The notes under the pieces are model-generated. The model saw nothing but the letters and a program-made list of their open reading frames with translations, was not told the DNA's origin and made no database searches. Below, piece after piece: positions 26,987 through 35,064 of a DNA stretch of 64,000 bases; position 1 is the stretch's first letter, and each line of letters begins with the position of its first letter. The translations under genes and the position numbers were made by a program. The stretch is from assembly GCF_000317635.1 (NCBI RefSeq), contig NC_019779.1, positions 1,240,001-1,304,000 on the forward strand, in the 5' to 3' direction. This DNA comes from Halothece sp. PCC 7418 (GTDB taxonomy: Bacteria > Cyanobacteriota > Cyanobacteriia > Cyanobacteriales > Rubidibacteraceae).

Positions 26987-27017
26987 TTGGACTAACACTT
27001 GGACTAAATTTGGACTA
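26987..27017. repeat. three phased TTGGACTA direct repeats next to the tRNA
   Basis: TTGGACTA occurs at 26987-26994, 26999-27006 and 27010-27017, i.e. at 12- and 11-bp spacing, about one helical turn. The array sits between tRNA-Gly and the decayed recombinase. It could be protein-binding sites for recombination or regulation; no function is shown. Confidence 0.6.
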
Positions 27018-27062
27018 TTTGAGGACATTCGGAAGCCTCCAGACGGCTAGGGGTTAAAAGCG

Positions 27063-27425
27063 GTGCTAGAAAAATGGTATCTAATTCTTAGTGAGAATCA
27101 CCAGCGACGAGGTTACGGATCAACTGCTCTGAAATATCCCTTATCTGGATTGGTCATTTGTGCTGAGTGCCGAAGCACTTGTCATTCTCAATCTGCTGTG
27201 ATGAACTATCATCGGGCGAAACGTATGGGGATTCCTAGAGTTTACCGCTATTACTTCCAGTGTAAAAACTGGCGCGTAGGTCGGAGACCGAGCCGTAGGC
27301 ATCGCTCTTGTAGCCAAAAAAAAACAGTGCGCCAAGAAGATGTTGAAGCGATAGTAGTTGAAGCCCTTTCCAATCGAGCGAAAGAAGTCTCTCAAACGGT
27401 GGAAACGCCACAGGAAGAACCCCAA
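27063..27425 (+). pseudogene. remnant of a large serine recombinase (zinc-ribbon region)
   Basis: Reading from 27063, the protein has YPLSGLVICAECRSTCHSQS and, downstream, YYFQCKNWRVG and CSQKKTVRQEDVEAIVVEAL. That is the recombinase zinc beta-ribbon (Cys pairs) plus the start of the coiled-coil domain found in large serine integrases and cyanobacterial excisases. The catalytic N-terminal domain is missing, and the frame runs on only as a shadow of the EVE gene. Hence a truncated remnant of an integrated element beside tRNA-Gly. Confidence 0.7.
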
Positions 27426-27864
27426 ATATTTTCGAGTCCTAGAGGCAATCAGGGACTTTGAGCAAATATATTGGACGATCACTCGTTACGCCAAGGAGAT
27501 TGTTCCTGGGGACGGAGTATTGTTATGGGTTGCAGGTGAACACGCTGGAATTTATGCGATCGCAGAAGTGATTGAACCAGCCCAACATTTAACGGAGGAG
27601 CTAGATATTGGCTACTGGTTTGAGCGCACTCAGAATCGAGATGTTCCTCAATGTAAAATACGGTTTACGCGGAAGCTACTGGAGAAGCCTTTGTTGAAGG
27701 AAACACTCAAAGATGATTCGGTTTTACAAGATTTAGCGGTGATTCGCCAGCCGAATGCTACTAATTACAAGGTTACGCCAGAACAATGGCAACGGGTTTA
27801 TGAATTAAAAGGAAGCGCGATCGCGCAGCGCATTCCTGAAGTGGATAAATTGCAGAAAGTTTAA
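27358..27864 (+). CDS. EVE-domain protein with replaced N terminus
   Basis: EVE (PUA-like) domains bind modified bases and are common near restriction systems. The EVE core is clear from NPKYFRVLEAIRDFEQIYWT through GDGVLLWVAGEHAGIYAIAE to the C terminus. The first ~20 residues of the frame (MKPFPIERKKSLKRWKRHRK) are encoded by recombinase DNA in another frame. They replace the usual opening strand (xYWLF-type) of the domain. The gene may still be expressed, but the fold could be compromised. Confidence 0.7.
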   Translation: MKPFPIERKKSLKRWKRHRKNPKYFRVLEAIRDFEQIYWTITRYAKEIVPGDGVLLWVAGEHAGIYAIAEVIEPAQHLTEELDIGYWFERTQNRDVPQCKIRFTRKLLEKPLLKETLKDDSVLQDLAVIRQPNATNYKVTPEQWQRVYELKGSAIAQRIPEVDKLQKV

Positions 27865-28104
27865 GTGAGTAGATGGATGGAAACGCTACTTTAATCCATC
27901 TCGGTCAAATAATTATTCAGTGACTTGGGTTGATCGGGGTTTGACTTAACTGAAAATTAACCGATTACATAACCTAAAATATGCTCTACTTGTAACTTAC
28001 TGGAGAGCTTAGCTCTTGTATTGGGGTGCTTCTGTGCCATATCCTGAAATGTGACCCTAAGCTACCGAAATCACTAAATCGGCGGTACTTCACCAACAAC
28101 ACGA

Positions 28105-28212
28105 ATGGCAACGAAAACCAAAAAGACCACTCAGAAAGAAAGCCTAGATCAGATTGTGTTAGGGTTTCATCCTCCAGATGTGCGCCCTCATACGGAGTTT
28201 GCGGTGGGGTAA
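28105..28212 (+). CDS. possible small ORF, unknown
   Basis: A 35-residue frame, MATKTKKTTQKESLDQIVLG...EFAVG, with the look of a genuine protein N terminus but no recognised family. It may be a 5' fragment of a lost gene. It is the only coding-like stretch I see in the otherwise gene-free 27865-28296 gap. Confidence 0.25.
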   Translation: MATKTKKTTQKESLDQIVLGFHPPDVRPHTEFAVG

Positions 28213-28296
28213 GAATTGGGAGGTTTGAAAGATGAGGTATGGAAGGTTAAAACAATTTATGTTAATTAAAGGAATAAAAAAGGAAAAACCATTGAG

Positions 28297-28491
28297 TTGT
28301 CAGAAGAAATAGATTTTCCTGATAACCAAGAAGTATTAGAGGAAGTGTTTGATCTAGTTAAAAAGAGGAGAATTGAAAAACGACGTTCTGAGATAGCAGA
28401 AAATGGGAGAAAAACATTAGAAGCGATGGAGAAAGGAACGGCTAAACGAGGTTATGTTCAGGAAATTAAGTCTTATTTATTAGATAGGTGA
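28297..28491 (+). CDS. small charged helical protein upstream of a nucleotidyltransferase
   Basis: A 64-residue, Lys/Glu-rich helical protein (EVFDLVKKRRIEKRRSEIAE). The only plausible start is TTG at 28297, preceded by AAAAAGGAAAAACC. It lies 9 bp before the MNT-type nucleotidyltransferase and is probably its co-transcribed partner in a toxin/antitoxin-like pair. I do not recognise the family; it is not HepT. Confidence 0.5.
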   Translation: MSEEIDFPDNQEVLEEVFDLVKKRRIEKRRSEIAENGRKTLEAMEKGTAKRGYVQEIKSYLLDR

Positions 28492-28500
28492 GAGATAATA

Positions 28501-28794
28501 ATGCCACTAATAGATTTATTACAGGAAAAGCGAGACGAAATCATTAAAATTGCTTCCAAACATGGAGCATTTAATGTTCGAGTATTTGGTTCTGTGGTAC
28601 GACAAGAGGAGACAAAAAATAGTGATATTGACTTCTTGATTGATTATGATCGCGCTAAAACCAGTCCTTGGTTTCCAGGAGGTTTACTCATGGATTTGGA
28701 GGAGTTATTAGGTTGTAAAGTTGATATTGTTACTGAACAAGGGTTAAGTCCTTTCATTCGAGAACAGGTATTAGCTGAGGCGAAACGTTTATGA
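28501..28794 (+). CDS. minimal nucleotidyltransferase (MNT/MntA-like)
   Basis: A 97-residue protein with the Pol-beta nucleotidyltransferase core: VRVFGSVVRQEETKNSDIDF (GS...SDID), with the two metal Asp residues, and a third acidic residue in KVDIVTEQ. Minimal nucleotidyltransferases of this type AMPylate HEPN toxins (MntA-HepT). No HEPN gene follows here; instead the small helical protein precedes it. GTGAGAGATAATA precedes the ATG. Confidence 0.8.
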   Translation: MPLIDLLQEKRDEIIKIASKHGAFNVRVFGSVVRQEETKNSDIDFLIDYDRAKTSPWFPGGLLMDLEELLGCKVDIVTEQGLSPFIREQVLAEAKRL

Positions 28795-28863
28795 TACTCT
28801 CCTACCTAAACTGATGAGTGGCAAACTGAGGATTAAGGAGGAAAATATAATAGAAGAAGGAAA

Positions 28864-29196
28864 ATGAAACTTCTTAACTCTGACCAAGCCATTATTGATG
28901 ATGAAAAACTCGCTGGCTATTGCCTTAACCCTAATCATACCGATGGACAGGATAAAGCCCGTGTCTTTAAATCAGCTTTAGGCTTAACTATTGATGATGC
29001 CAATGAACTAAAAAACGCCTTGTTATTTGCTGTTCAAACCTATGATGCAATTCCCGATAAAAAAAACGCCTATGGACAAAAATATGTAATCGACTTTCCC
29101 TTAACACGGAGGAATAAAACCGCAACCATTCATAGTGTGTGGATAGTAGATAATCAGCAGCAAATCCCTCGATTAATTACTTGTTATGTCCTTTAG
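28864..29196 (+). CDS. DUF6883 domain protein
   Basis: A 110-residue protein with the DUF6883 layout (KLAGYCLNPNHTDGQDKARV, VFKSALGLTIDDA, YGQKYVIDFPL, WIVDNQQQIPRLITCYVL). This fold resembles small secreted or toxin-like endonuclease domains and is usually paired with a DUF4926 gene, as here. Activity is unproven. It lies 12 bp before the DUF4926 gene in the same direction. Confidence 0.75.
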   Translation: MKLLNSDQAIIDDEKLAGYCLNPNHTDGQDKARVFKSALGLTIDDANELKNALLFAVQTYDAIPDKKNAYGQKYVIDFPLTRRNKTATIHSVWIVDNQQQIPRLITCYVL

Positions 29197-29208
29197 CGGA
29201 GGAAGATC

Positions 29209-29427
29209 ATGAAACTTTTAGATGTTGTTGCCTTATTGGAAGATTTACCCGAACTGGGATTATATCGCGGACAAGTCGGGACAATTGTTGAGCAATACGA
29301 ACCCACTGTTTTTGAAGTAGAATTTAGTGATAACACAGGGCAAGCCTACGCCCTAGAAACTTTACGGGAAGAGCAATTAATGGTACTCCATCACTATCCC
29401 TTAGAACCCAACAAAATAGCATCGTAA
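29209..29427 (+). CDS. DUF4926 domain protein
   Basis: A 72-residue protein with the DUF4926 signature DVVALLEDLPELGLYRGQVG and VFEVEFSDNTGQAYALETL. It is normally the immediate partner of DUF6883 and is likely the cognate antitoxin or immunity-like protein of that pair. GCGGAGGAAGATC precedes the ATG. Confidence 0.8.
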   Translation: MKLLDVVALLEDLPELGLYRGQVGTIVEQYEPTVFEVEFSDNTGQAYALETLREEQLMVLHHYPLEPNKIAS

Positions 29428-29458
29428 ACAACGTTATTTAACAATGCCCTTTCTCTCT

Positions 29459-29537
29459 TGTACATTCACTAATTATTTGTCATCGGTAACAGATTAGTGT
29501 CGTTGGTGACAAATTAATGTCATCTTGTATTTATTAC
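29459..29537 (+). repeat. CAST/Tn7-like left end (TGTACA terminus and TnsB-type sites)
   Basis: The end begins TGTACATTCACTAATTATTT, then repeats related motifs: TTTGTCATCGG, AACAGATTAGTGTCGTTGG and TGACAAATTAATGTCATC. The spacing and alternation of TGACA and TGTCA resemble the left end of the Scytonema CAST as I recall it. It runs to within 20 bp of the hsdR start, so the hsdR promoter probably lies within the transposon end. Confidence 0.65.
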
Positions 29538-29557
29538 AGGTAGCGTGATAGATTCTA

Positions 29558-32500
29558 GTGGAATCAGATTTTTTTACCACCAAGGAAGCAGCAAAAATTA
29601 CAGGATGTACTCTTCGTCAATTACAATACTGGCGTGATAAAAGAGTAATTGTCCCCACTGTCGATGCAACGGGAAAAGGGCGGAGTGTTTTCTATACAAG
29701 GGATGATTTAGTCGCTTTGATGGTGATGGAACATCTCTTATCAGCAGGTTTGGATTATACTCAAGCCCGTGCGGGACTAGAAGCGTTGAGAGAAAAAGAA
29801 CCTAATTTCTGTAAGCCTTCTGTTAATACTCGTTATGTGTTATCGAATCACAAAGAAAATGATCATATAATTTTGAAAGACTTTTATGCGAAACTAACCG
29901 TACAGTTAAGTCAATTCAGAAAGTCGGATCATCAAGAAAACGACATGACAGAGGAAGAGTTAGAAGCAGTTACCCGACGAAAACGAATTAATAAAACCTT
30001 AACTCAACTGGGTTGGACGATCGCTGATTATGAGGATAATCTAGACACCAGCCGTTTAAATTGCCATGCAGTACAAGAATATCCAGTGGCGACGGGTCGT
30101 GCTGATTATGCTTTATTTGTGAATGGGTTATGGATCGGTGTTATCGAAGCGAAACGATTAACAGTCGGTTCTCAGGCTGCTTTGGAACAAGCAAAACGGT
30201 ATTCTAAAGGGGCATTTGAAGGGGTTGGAAACTGGCGGGGTTATCGCGTTCCTTTCCTTTTTTCCAGTAATGGGGAATTAGTCTATTTTCTTGATATCAG
30301 AGAAGAATCGAACCTGACTCGTGAACTGACTACGTTTTACACTCCCGATGCGCTGGCTGAGTTGTTTCAGCGCAATTATGGCGAATATTATCAATGGTTA
30401 AAAACCCATCCCGTTGAAGAAAATGATCGCTTAAGACCCTATCAAATTAGCGCGATCGCGCATACAGAAAAAGCGATTACGGAAGGGAAGCGAGAATTAT
30501 TAATTGCAATGGCAACAGGAACAGGAAAAACCTTTACGATTGTTTCTGGTATTTATCGCCTGTTAGCGTCTAAAACAGTACAGCGAGTCTTATTTTTAGT
30601 CGATCGCAGAGCGTTGGCTGCTCAAGCAGTGAGGGCGTTTGCTTCTTTTCAAACCCCTAATGGTAATAAGTTTAACCAAGAATATGAGGTTTATAGTCAA
30701 TCATTCAAGAAAGATGAGTTCGGTGAAGATGATAAGTTTAATTCTCAGGTTTTACCTAATAGCTATTTAGTCGAACCGTCTCCCAGTCATACCTTTGTTT
30801 ATGTCTCCACCATTCAACGGATGAAACTGAATTTATTAGGTCAAGGGGCTGTTAATTCCGAGGAAACTGGAGATTTAGAAACAGAAGCAGATGCAGAACA
30901 ATTAGAGATTCCCATTCATGCTTTTGATTTAATTATTGCAGATGAATGTCATCGCGGTTATACCTCTAGTGAAATTAGTGCTTGGCGCAAGGTTTTAGAT
31001 TATTTTGATGCCCTAAAAATTGGCTTAACTGCAACTCCTGCCATTCATACCGTCTCTTTATTTAAGAAGATTGTTTATCGCTACACCACAGAACAGGCGA
31101 TCGCGGATGGTTATTTAGTCGATTATGAGCAAGTTAATATCAATTCTAATGTCAAAATAAACGGGACTTTCTTAAAAGAAGGGGAAGTGGTGCGAAGCGT
31201 CGATCGCGAAACAGGGGCGAAATATTATGAAACGTTAGAAGATGAACGAGAATTTAATTCTACAGACATTGAACGGAAAATTACTTCCCCTGATAGCAAT
31301 CGTAAAATCATTCAAGAAATTGCTCAATATGCCTATAAACATGAGGAAGAAACAGGGCGTTTCCCCAAAATCCTTATTTTTGCCAATAACGACTTAGACC
31401 ATATTTCCCATGCGGATCAAGTGGTTAGTGTTTGCAAAGATGTATTTGCGAGAGGAGATGATTTTGTCCAAAAAATAACGGGTAAAGCAGATCGCCCGAT
31501 GCAGAAAATTCGAGAATTTAGAAATCGTCCTCAGCCTAAAATCTCCGTGACAGTAGATTTATTAACCACAGGAATTGATATTCCCGCGATCGAGTTTATT
31601 GTCTTTATGCGTCCTGTAAAATCGCGGATTTTATGGGTACAGATGTTAGGACGAGGAACGAGACGTTGTGACGATATTAATAAAACCCATTTTAAAATTT
31701 TTGACTGTTTTGGTGGGTCTTTAGTGGAATACTTTGCGGATAGTACAGACTTTAAAATTGATCCGCCTCGTAAACAAACTATGCCTATTAATCAAGTCAT
31801 TAGCAATATTTTGGATCAAATTGATCCAGAGGGTCACATCGACATTTTAACCAGAAGAGTCCATCGCATCGATCGTAATATTAGCGAAGAAGGACGAGAA
31901 GAATTTAAGCGGTTTATTCCTGATGATAATATCAGTGAATTTGCGAGAAATTTAGAAGATAGAATGAAAACGAATACAGAAGAAATGGTGAGTCTTCTGC
32001 AAGATGAGGAGTTTCAGGACTTTCTAGAAAACTATCCTCGCGCTCAGAAAACTTTTTATATTGCAGAAGGTGTCGAAGATACAGTAAGCTCTGAGACAGT
32101 TATTCAAGGGCAAAAACCCGAGGATTATTTAGACAGTTTTTATCGGTTTATTACGGAAAATAGTGATGAGATAGAAGCGTTAAAAGTTCTCCGTCAAAGT
32201 CCCCAGAAATGGAATGCAGAAGTGTTAGAAGAGTTACGAGAAAAGTTGAATCAGAATCGCTTTACTGAGGAAAAATTGCAACGAGCTTATCAATTAGTGA
32301 AAAATAAAGCCTTAGCGGATATTATTTCTTTAATTCGTTCGGCTTACAATCCCTCGGAAGAGGTTTACACCGCACAGGAGAGAGTTGATAAAGCGATTTC
32401 TGCGGTTACTAATGAGCGAGAATTTAGTCAAGAACAGTTAAAATGGTTAGGCTACATTCGTGAGCATTTGATTCAGAATCTTAGCATTAACATGGAAGAT

Positions 32501-32614
32501 TTTGAATACGCGCCGATTTTTGAACGCTATGGGGGTCGTGGAAAAGCGAAAAAGGTATTCGGAAATCAGTTAAATCAGTTAATTGATGAGTTGAACAGCG
32601 CGATCGCTGCTTAA
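29558..32614 (+). CDS. hsdR: type I restriction enzyme HsdR with N-terminal MerR-type HTH domain
   Basis: HsdR is the ATP-driven translocase/endonuclease subunit of a type I system. In this 1018-residue protein, residues ~1-80 are a MerR-like winged helix (FFTTKEAAKITGCTLRQLQY, VFYTRDDLVALMVMEHLLSA). A linker follows, then the nuclease core (GRADYALFVNGLWIGVIEAKR region), the helicase P-loop ATGTGKTFT (about 318), DECH box ADECHRG (about 460), and GRGTRR in motif VI. It starts at GTG 29558; an internal ATG at 29945 (MTEEELEAVTRRK) would give a conventional HsdR without the HTH. The fusion is unusual and suggests self-regulation. Confidence 0.85.
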   Translation: MESDFFTTKEAAKITGCTLRQLQYWRDKRVIVPTVDATGKGRSVFYTRDDLVALMVMEHLLSAGLDYTQARAGLEALREKEPNFCKPSVNTRYVLSNHKENDHIILKDFYAKLTVQLSQFRKSDHQENDMTEEELEAVTRRKRINKTLTQLGWTIADYEDNLDTSRLNCHAVQEYPVATGRADYALFVNGLWIGVIEAKRLTVGSQAALEQAKRYSKGAFEGVGNWRGYRVPFLFSSNGELVYFLDIREESNLTRELTTFYTPDALAELFQRNYGEYYQWLKTHPVEENDRLRPYQISAIAHTEKAITEGKRELLIAMATGTGKTFTIVSGIYRLLASKTVQRVLFLVDRRALAAQAVRAFASFQTPNGNKFNQEYEVYSQSFKKDEFGEDDKFNSQVLPNSYLVEPSPSHTFVYVSTIQRMKLNLLGQGAVNSEETGDLETEADAEQLEIPIHAFDLIIADECHRGYTSSEISAWRKVLDYFDALKIGLTATPAIHTVSLFKKIVYRYTTEQAIADGYLVDYEQVNINSNVKINGTFLKEGEVVRSVDRETGAKYYETLEDEREFNSTDIERKITSPDSNRKIIQEIAQYAYKHEEETGRFPKILIFANNDLDHISHADQVVSVCKDVFARGDDFVQKITGKADRPMQKIREFRNRPQPKISVTVDLLTTGIDIPAIEFIVFMRPVKSRILWVQMLGRGTRRCDDINKTHFKIFDCFGGSLVEYFADSTDFKIDPPRKQTMPINQVISNILDQIDPEGHIDILTRRVHRIDRNISEEGREEFKRFIPDDNISEFARNLEDRMKTNTEEMVSLLQDEEFQDFLENYPRAQKTFYIAEGVEDTVSSETVIQGQKPEDYLDSFYRFITENSDEIEALKVLRQSPQKWNAEVLEELREKLNQNRFTEEKLQRAYQLVKNKALADIISLIRSAYNPSEEVYTAQERVDKAISAVTNEREFSQEQLKWLGYIREHLIQNLSINMEDFEYAPIFERYGGRGKAKKVFGNQLNQLIDELNSAIAA

Positions 32615-32650
32615 TTTTTCTACTTTGTAAATGAATTATTTTGTAAAACT

Positions 32651-34060
32651 ATGGATGTTGTTAGCAAACTTTGGGGATTATGTAATACCTTACGCCATGA
32701 CGGAATCGATTATGGCGATTATATTGAACAATTAACCTATTTATTATTCCTCAAGATGTCTGATGAAAAAGGAATTGATGTTCCCCCTAATTGCGATTGG
32801 GAAGCACTGAAGCAACAGTCTGGGGAAGCATTATTGGATCATTATCTTGGGGTAATCCGCACATTACAGAAACAAGAAGGGTTATTGGGAGATATTTTCA
32901 CTCAAGCAATGCCTCGTTTTAATAATCCTGTAAACTTAAAACAAGTCATTAATATTATTGATGATGTGGAATGGACAGCTTTAGATGTGGATGTGAAAGC
33001 AGAAGCATTTGAAGGCTTATTAGAAAGAGCAGCCAGTGAAGGGAAAAAAGGCGCTGGACAATACTTTACCCCAAGGGTTTTGATTCAGTCAATTATCCAT
33101 TTAATGAAGCCTGATCCGAGAGAACATTCTAACTTTACCATTTGCGATCCAGCTTGTGGGACGGGGGGTTTCTTAGTCGCTGCGTATCAATGGTTATTAG
33201 AGGAAACAGGTGGCGTTTTTGATCGTAAAGAAATCAAGCGCATTAAAACAAAAACCTATTATGGTCAAGACTTAGTATTACGTCCTCGTCGTTTGGCGTT
33301 GATGAATCTATTTTTACAGGGATTAGAGCCAATTATTGAGGTTGGGGATACGATTTATGAACCTGATAACGGCGATCGCTTTGATTGTATCTTATCCAAT
33401 CCCCCTTTCGGGACAAAGGGAGCAAAGCAAGCCCCAGGGCGAGAAGATTTCACCATTGAAACCAGCAACAAACAATTAAATTTTGTCCAGCATATTTTAA
33501 CCACTCTCAAACCAGGGGGAAGAGCAGCCGTTGTTTTACCTGATAATTGTTTATTTGAAGATAAAGCTGGGGAAGTGTTTAAGATTTTGATGGAGGATTG
33601 TAATGTTCATACAGTGTTAAGATTACCCAGAGGAACGTTTACCCCTTATTCGCAAGGGGTGAAAGCGAATGTCATTTTCTTTCAGAAGGGATTACCCACT
33701 GAGAAAGTTTGGATTTTTGATGCTCGTTCTAATGTTCCTGGTATTACTAAAAAAGAACGTCCTTTGACTCCGCAACATTTTGCCGAATTTGAGCAATGTT
33801 ATGGGGATGATCCCAATGGGAAAAGTGAACGGAAGGATTTAGGAATAGAAGGGCGATTTCGATGTTTTTCTTGGGATGAGATTAAGGGGAGGAATTATAA
33901 GTTAGATATTACTTGGTTAAAGGATGAAAGTTTGGAGGATTGGGAAGATTTACCTGAGCCTGATTTTTTAGCTAGTGAAGCGATTACGGAGTTAGAAGCA
34001 GTTGTTGACAGTCTCAAGGACATTTTAGAATTAATTGAAATTAACGACGATGAGGGCTAA
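32651..34060 (+). CDS. hsdM: type I restriction-modification DNA methyltransferase HsdM
   Basis: HsdM methylates adenine at N6 in the recognition site set by HsdS. The 469-residue protein has the N-terminal helical HsdM_N domain (KLWGLCNTLRHDGIDYGDYI), the SAM motif DPACGTGGFL (about residue 166) and the catalytic NPPFG (about residue 250). It lies 36 bp after hsdR. Its tail coding sequence (VDSLKDILELIEI) is partly duplicated ~450 bp downstream. Confidence 0.93.
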   Translation: MDVVSKLWGLCNTLRHDGIDYGDYIEQLTYLLFLKMSDEKGIDVPPNCDWEALKQQSGEALLDHYLGVIRTLQKQEGLLGDIFTQAMPRFNNPVNLKQVINIIDDVEWTALDVDVKAEAFEGLLERAASEGKKGAGQYFTPRVLIQSIIHLMKPDPREHSNFTICDPACGTGGFLVAAYQWLLEETGGVFDRKEIKRIKTKTYYGQDLVLRPRRLALMNLFLQGLEPIIEVGDTIYEPDNGDRFDCILSNPPFGTKGAKQAPGREDFTIETSNKQLNFVQHILTTLKPGGRAAVVLPDNCLFEDKAGEVFKILMEDCNVHTVLRLPRGTFTPYSQGVKANVIFFQKGLPTEKVWIFDARSNVPGITKKERPLTPQHFAEFEQCYGDDPNGKSERKDLGIEGRFRCFSWDEIKGRNYKLDITWLKDESLEDWEDLPEPDFLASEAITELEAVVDSLKDILELIEINDDEG

Positions 34061-34082
34061 TTCTATATACAGGAGTAACTCA

Positions 34083-34334
34083 ATGAATCATCGATACAGT
34101 ATTTTAATTCAATGGTCAAACGAGGATCAAAAATATATCGTTAGTTTACCTGAATTTGGTTCTTATGCTCATACTCACGGGAATAGTTATGAGGAAGCCT
34201 TAAAAAATGGTCAAGAGGTTTTAGATTTGTTGATTGAAGACTATCAAGCTAGAAATAAGCCTTTACCTAAACCAAGTCATTTAAAAGTAACTGTTGAAGG
34301 CTATAGCGATCCTAAATCATTTGTAACAAGTTGA
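34083..34334 (+). CDS. HicB-family antitoxin-like protein
   Basis: An 83-residue protein with the HicB fold (YSILIQWSNEDQKYIVSLPE, SYEEALKNGQEVLDLLIEDY, KPLPKPS). HicB antitoxins normally neutralise HicA mRNA interferases, but no hicA is adjacent, so this is an orphan. The ATG at 34083 follows CAGGAGTAACTCA; longer in-frame starts within hsdM are less likely. It sits inside the hsd operon, between hsdM and hsdS. Confidence 0.8.
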   Translation: MNHRYSILIQWSNEDQKYIVSLPEFGSYAHTHGNSYEEALKNGQEVLDLLIEDYQARNKPLPKPSHLKVTVEGYSDPKSFVTS

Positions 34335-34399
34335 TTAACCGTTCCCCCCTTTCTAAGGGGGGCTAGGGGGGATTAATTTACAATTCATTTGGGATTGCT

Positions 34400-34535
34400 A
34401 TAGTAGGATAGGTAAATGAAAGCAGAAGGTTTCAAAGCATATAATAAATTACCTCAAGGATGGGCGATGGCTTTAATTGTATCTTGCTGTTGTCAATGAT
34501 TTAAAGGACATTTTGGAATTAATGGAGGTGGAAAC
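34400..34535 (+). pseudogene. duplicated remnants of hsdS start and hsdM end
   Basis: Around 34447 the DNA encodes KLPQGWAM, resembling the HsdS start YLPQGWII. Around 34490 it encodes VNDLKDILELMEVE, resembling the HsdM tail VDSLKDILELIEI. Neither is in an open gene. This looks like debris from a second hsd copy or from unequal recombination in the locus. Just upstream (34340-34375) is a CCCCCCTTT...AAGGGGGG palindrome of the kind common in cyanobacterial intergenic DNA. Confidence 0.5.
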
Positions 34536-34670
34536 ATGAGTGCGAATACTATCTTACAGCGTTTAGGTGGAGTCCCCAAAAACTTGATCAAGGGAGGTGG
34601 AAATTTATCTGATAGGGATGTTCGTAAAGTAATCATAGCTCAGAAAATTAAACAGAAGTATGACCGATAG
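34536..34670 (+). CDS. small ORF of unknown function in the hsd locus
   Basis: A 44-residue basic protein, MSANTILQRLGGVPKNLIKG...KQKYDR, preceded by a good ribosome site (GGAGGTGGAAAC). I do not recognise it. It lies 14 bp before the DUF433 gene on the same strand and could belong to that small toxin/antitoxin module. Confidence 0.4.
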   Translation: MSANTILQRLGGVPKNLIKGGGNLSDRDVRKVIIAQKIKQKYDR

Positions 34671-34684
34671 TTATAGGAGGTTAC

Positions 34685-34990
34685 ATGACTAAGGAATACA
34701 TTGAAAAGCGAGATGGTGCTTATTTTATTAAAGGAAGTCGGGTGTCTTTAGATTCGATTGTTTATTCTTTTTTAGAGGGCGTTTCCCCTGAAAGTATTGT
34801 CCAATCTTTTCCCGTCTTGACGCTTGAAGAGGTTTATGGTGCAATTACTTATTATTTGGCGAATCAAACTGAAATAGATGATTATTTAAGGGAAGGTGAG
34901 TTACTTTATGAAAAACTAAGAGAGGCGAGTCTCAAGGATAATCAATCAATTCTTGAAAAAGTTCGTAAAGCTCGTCAGGTTACAAGATGA
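34685..34990 (+). CDS. DUF433 antitoxin-like protein
   Basis: A 101-residue protein with the DUF433 winged-helix core (GAYFIKGSRVSLDSIVYSFL, GVSPESIVQSFPVLTLEEVY, AITYYLANQTEIDDYL). DUF433 proteins usually act as antitoxins of DUF5615 (PIN-like) toxins. The expected toxin gene starts at the overlapping ATGA but survives only as 18 codons. TATAGGAGGTTAC precedes the ATG. Confidence 0.8.
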   Translation: MTKEYIEKRDGAYFIKGSRVSLDSIVYSFLEGVSPESIVQSFPVLTLEEVYGAITYYLANQTEIDDYLREGELLYEKLREASLKDNQSILEKVRKARQVTR

Positions 34991-35043
34991 AAATAGCCTT
35001 TCAAGCAAATGAAGACCTAAATCAGAATTATGAAGTATTTTAA
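34987..35043 (+). pseudogene. truncated DUF5615 (PIN-like) toxin
   Basis: The 18-codon frame MKIAFQANEDLNQNYEVF matches the N terminus of DUF5615 toxins (MKIRFQADxDLNQ-type) and then ends at TAA. It overlaps the DUF433 stop by 4 bp (ATGA), as intact pairs do. The toxin body was lost, leaving an orphan antitoxin. Confidence 0.65.
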
Positions 35044-35064
35044 TTTTTTATAAAAAAGCAAGTT

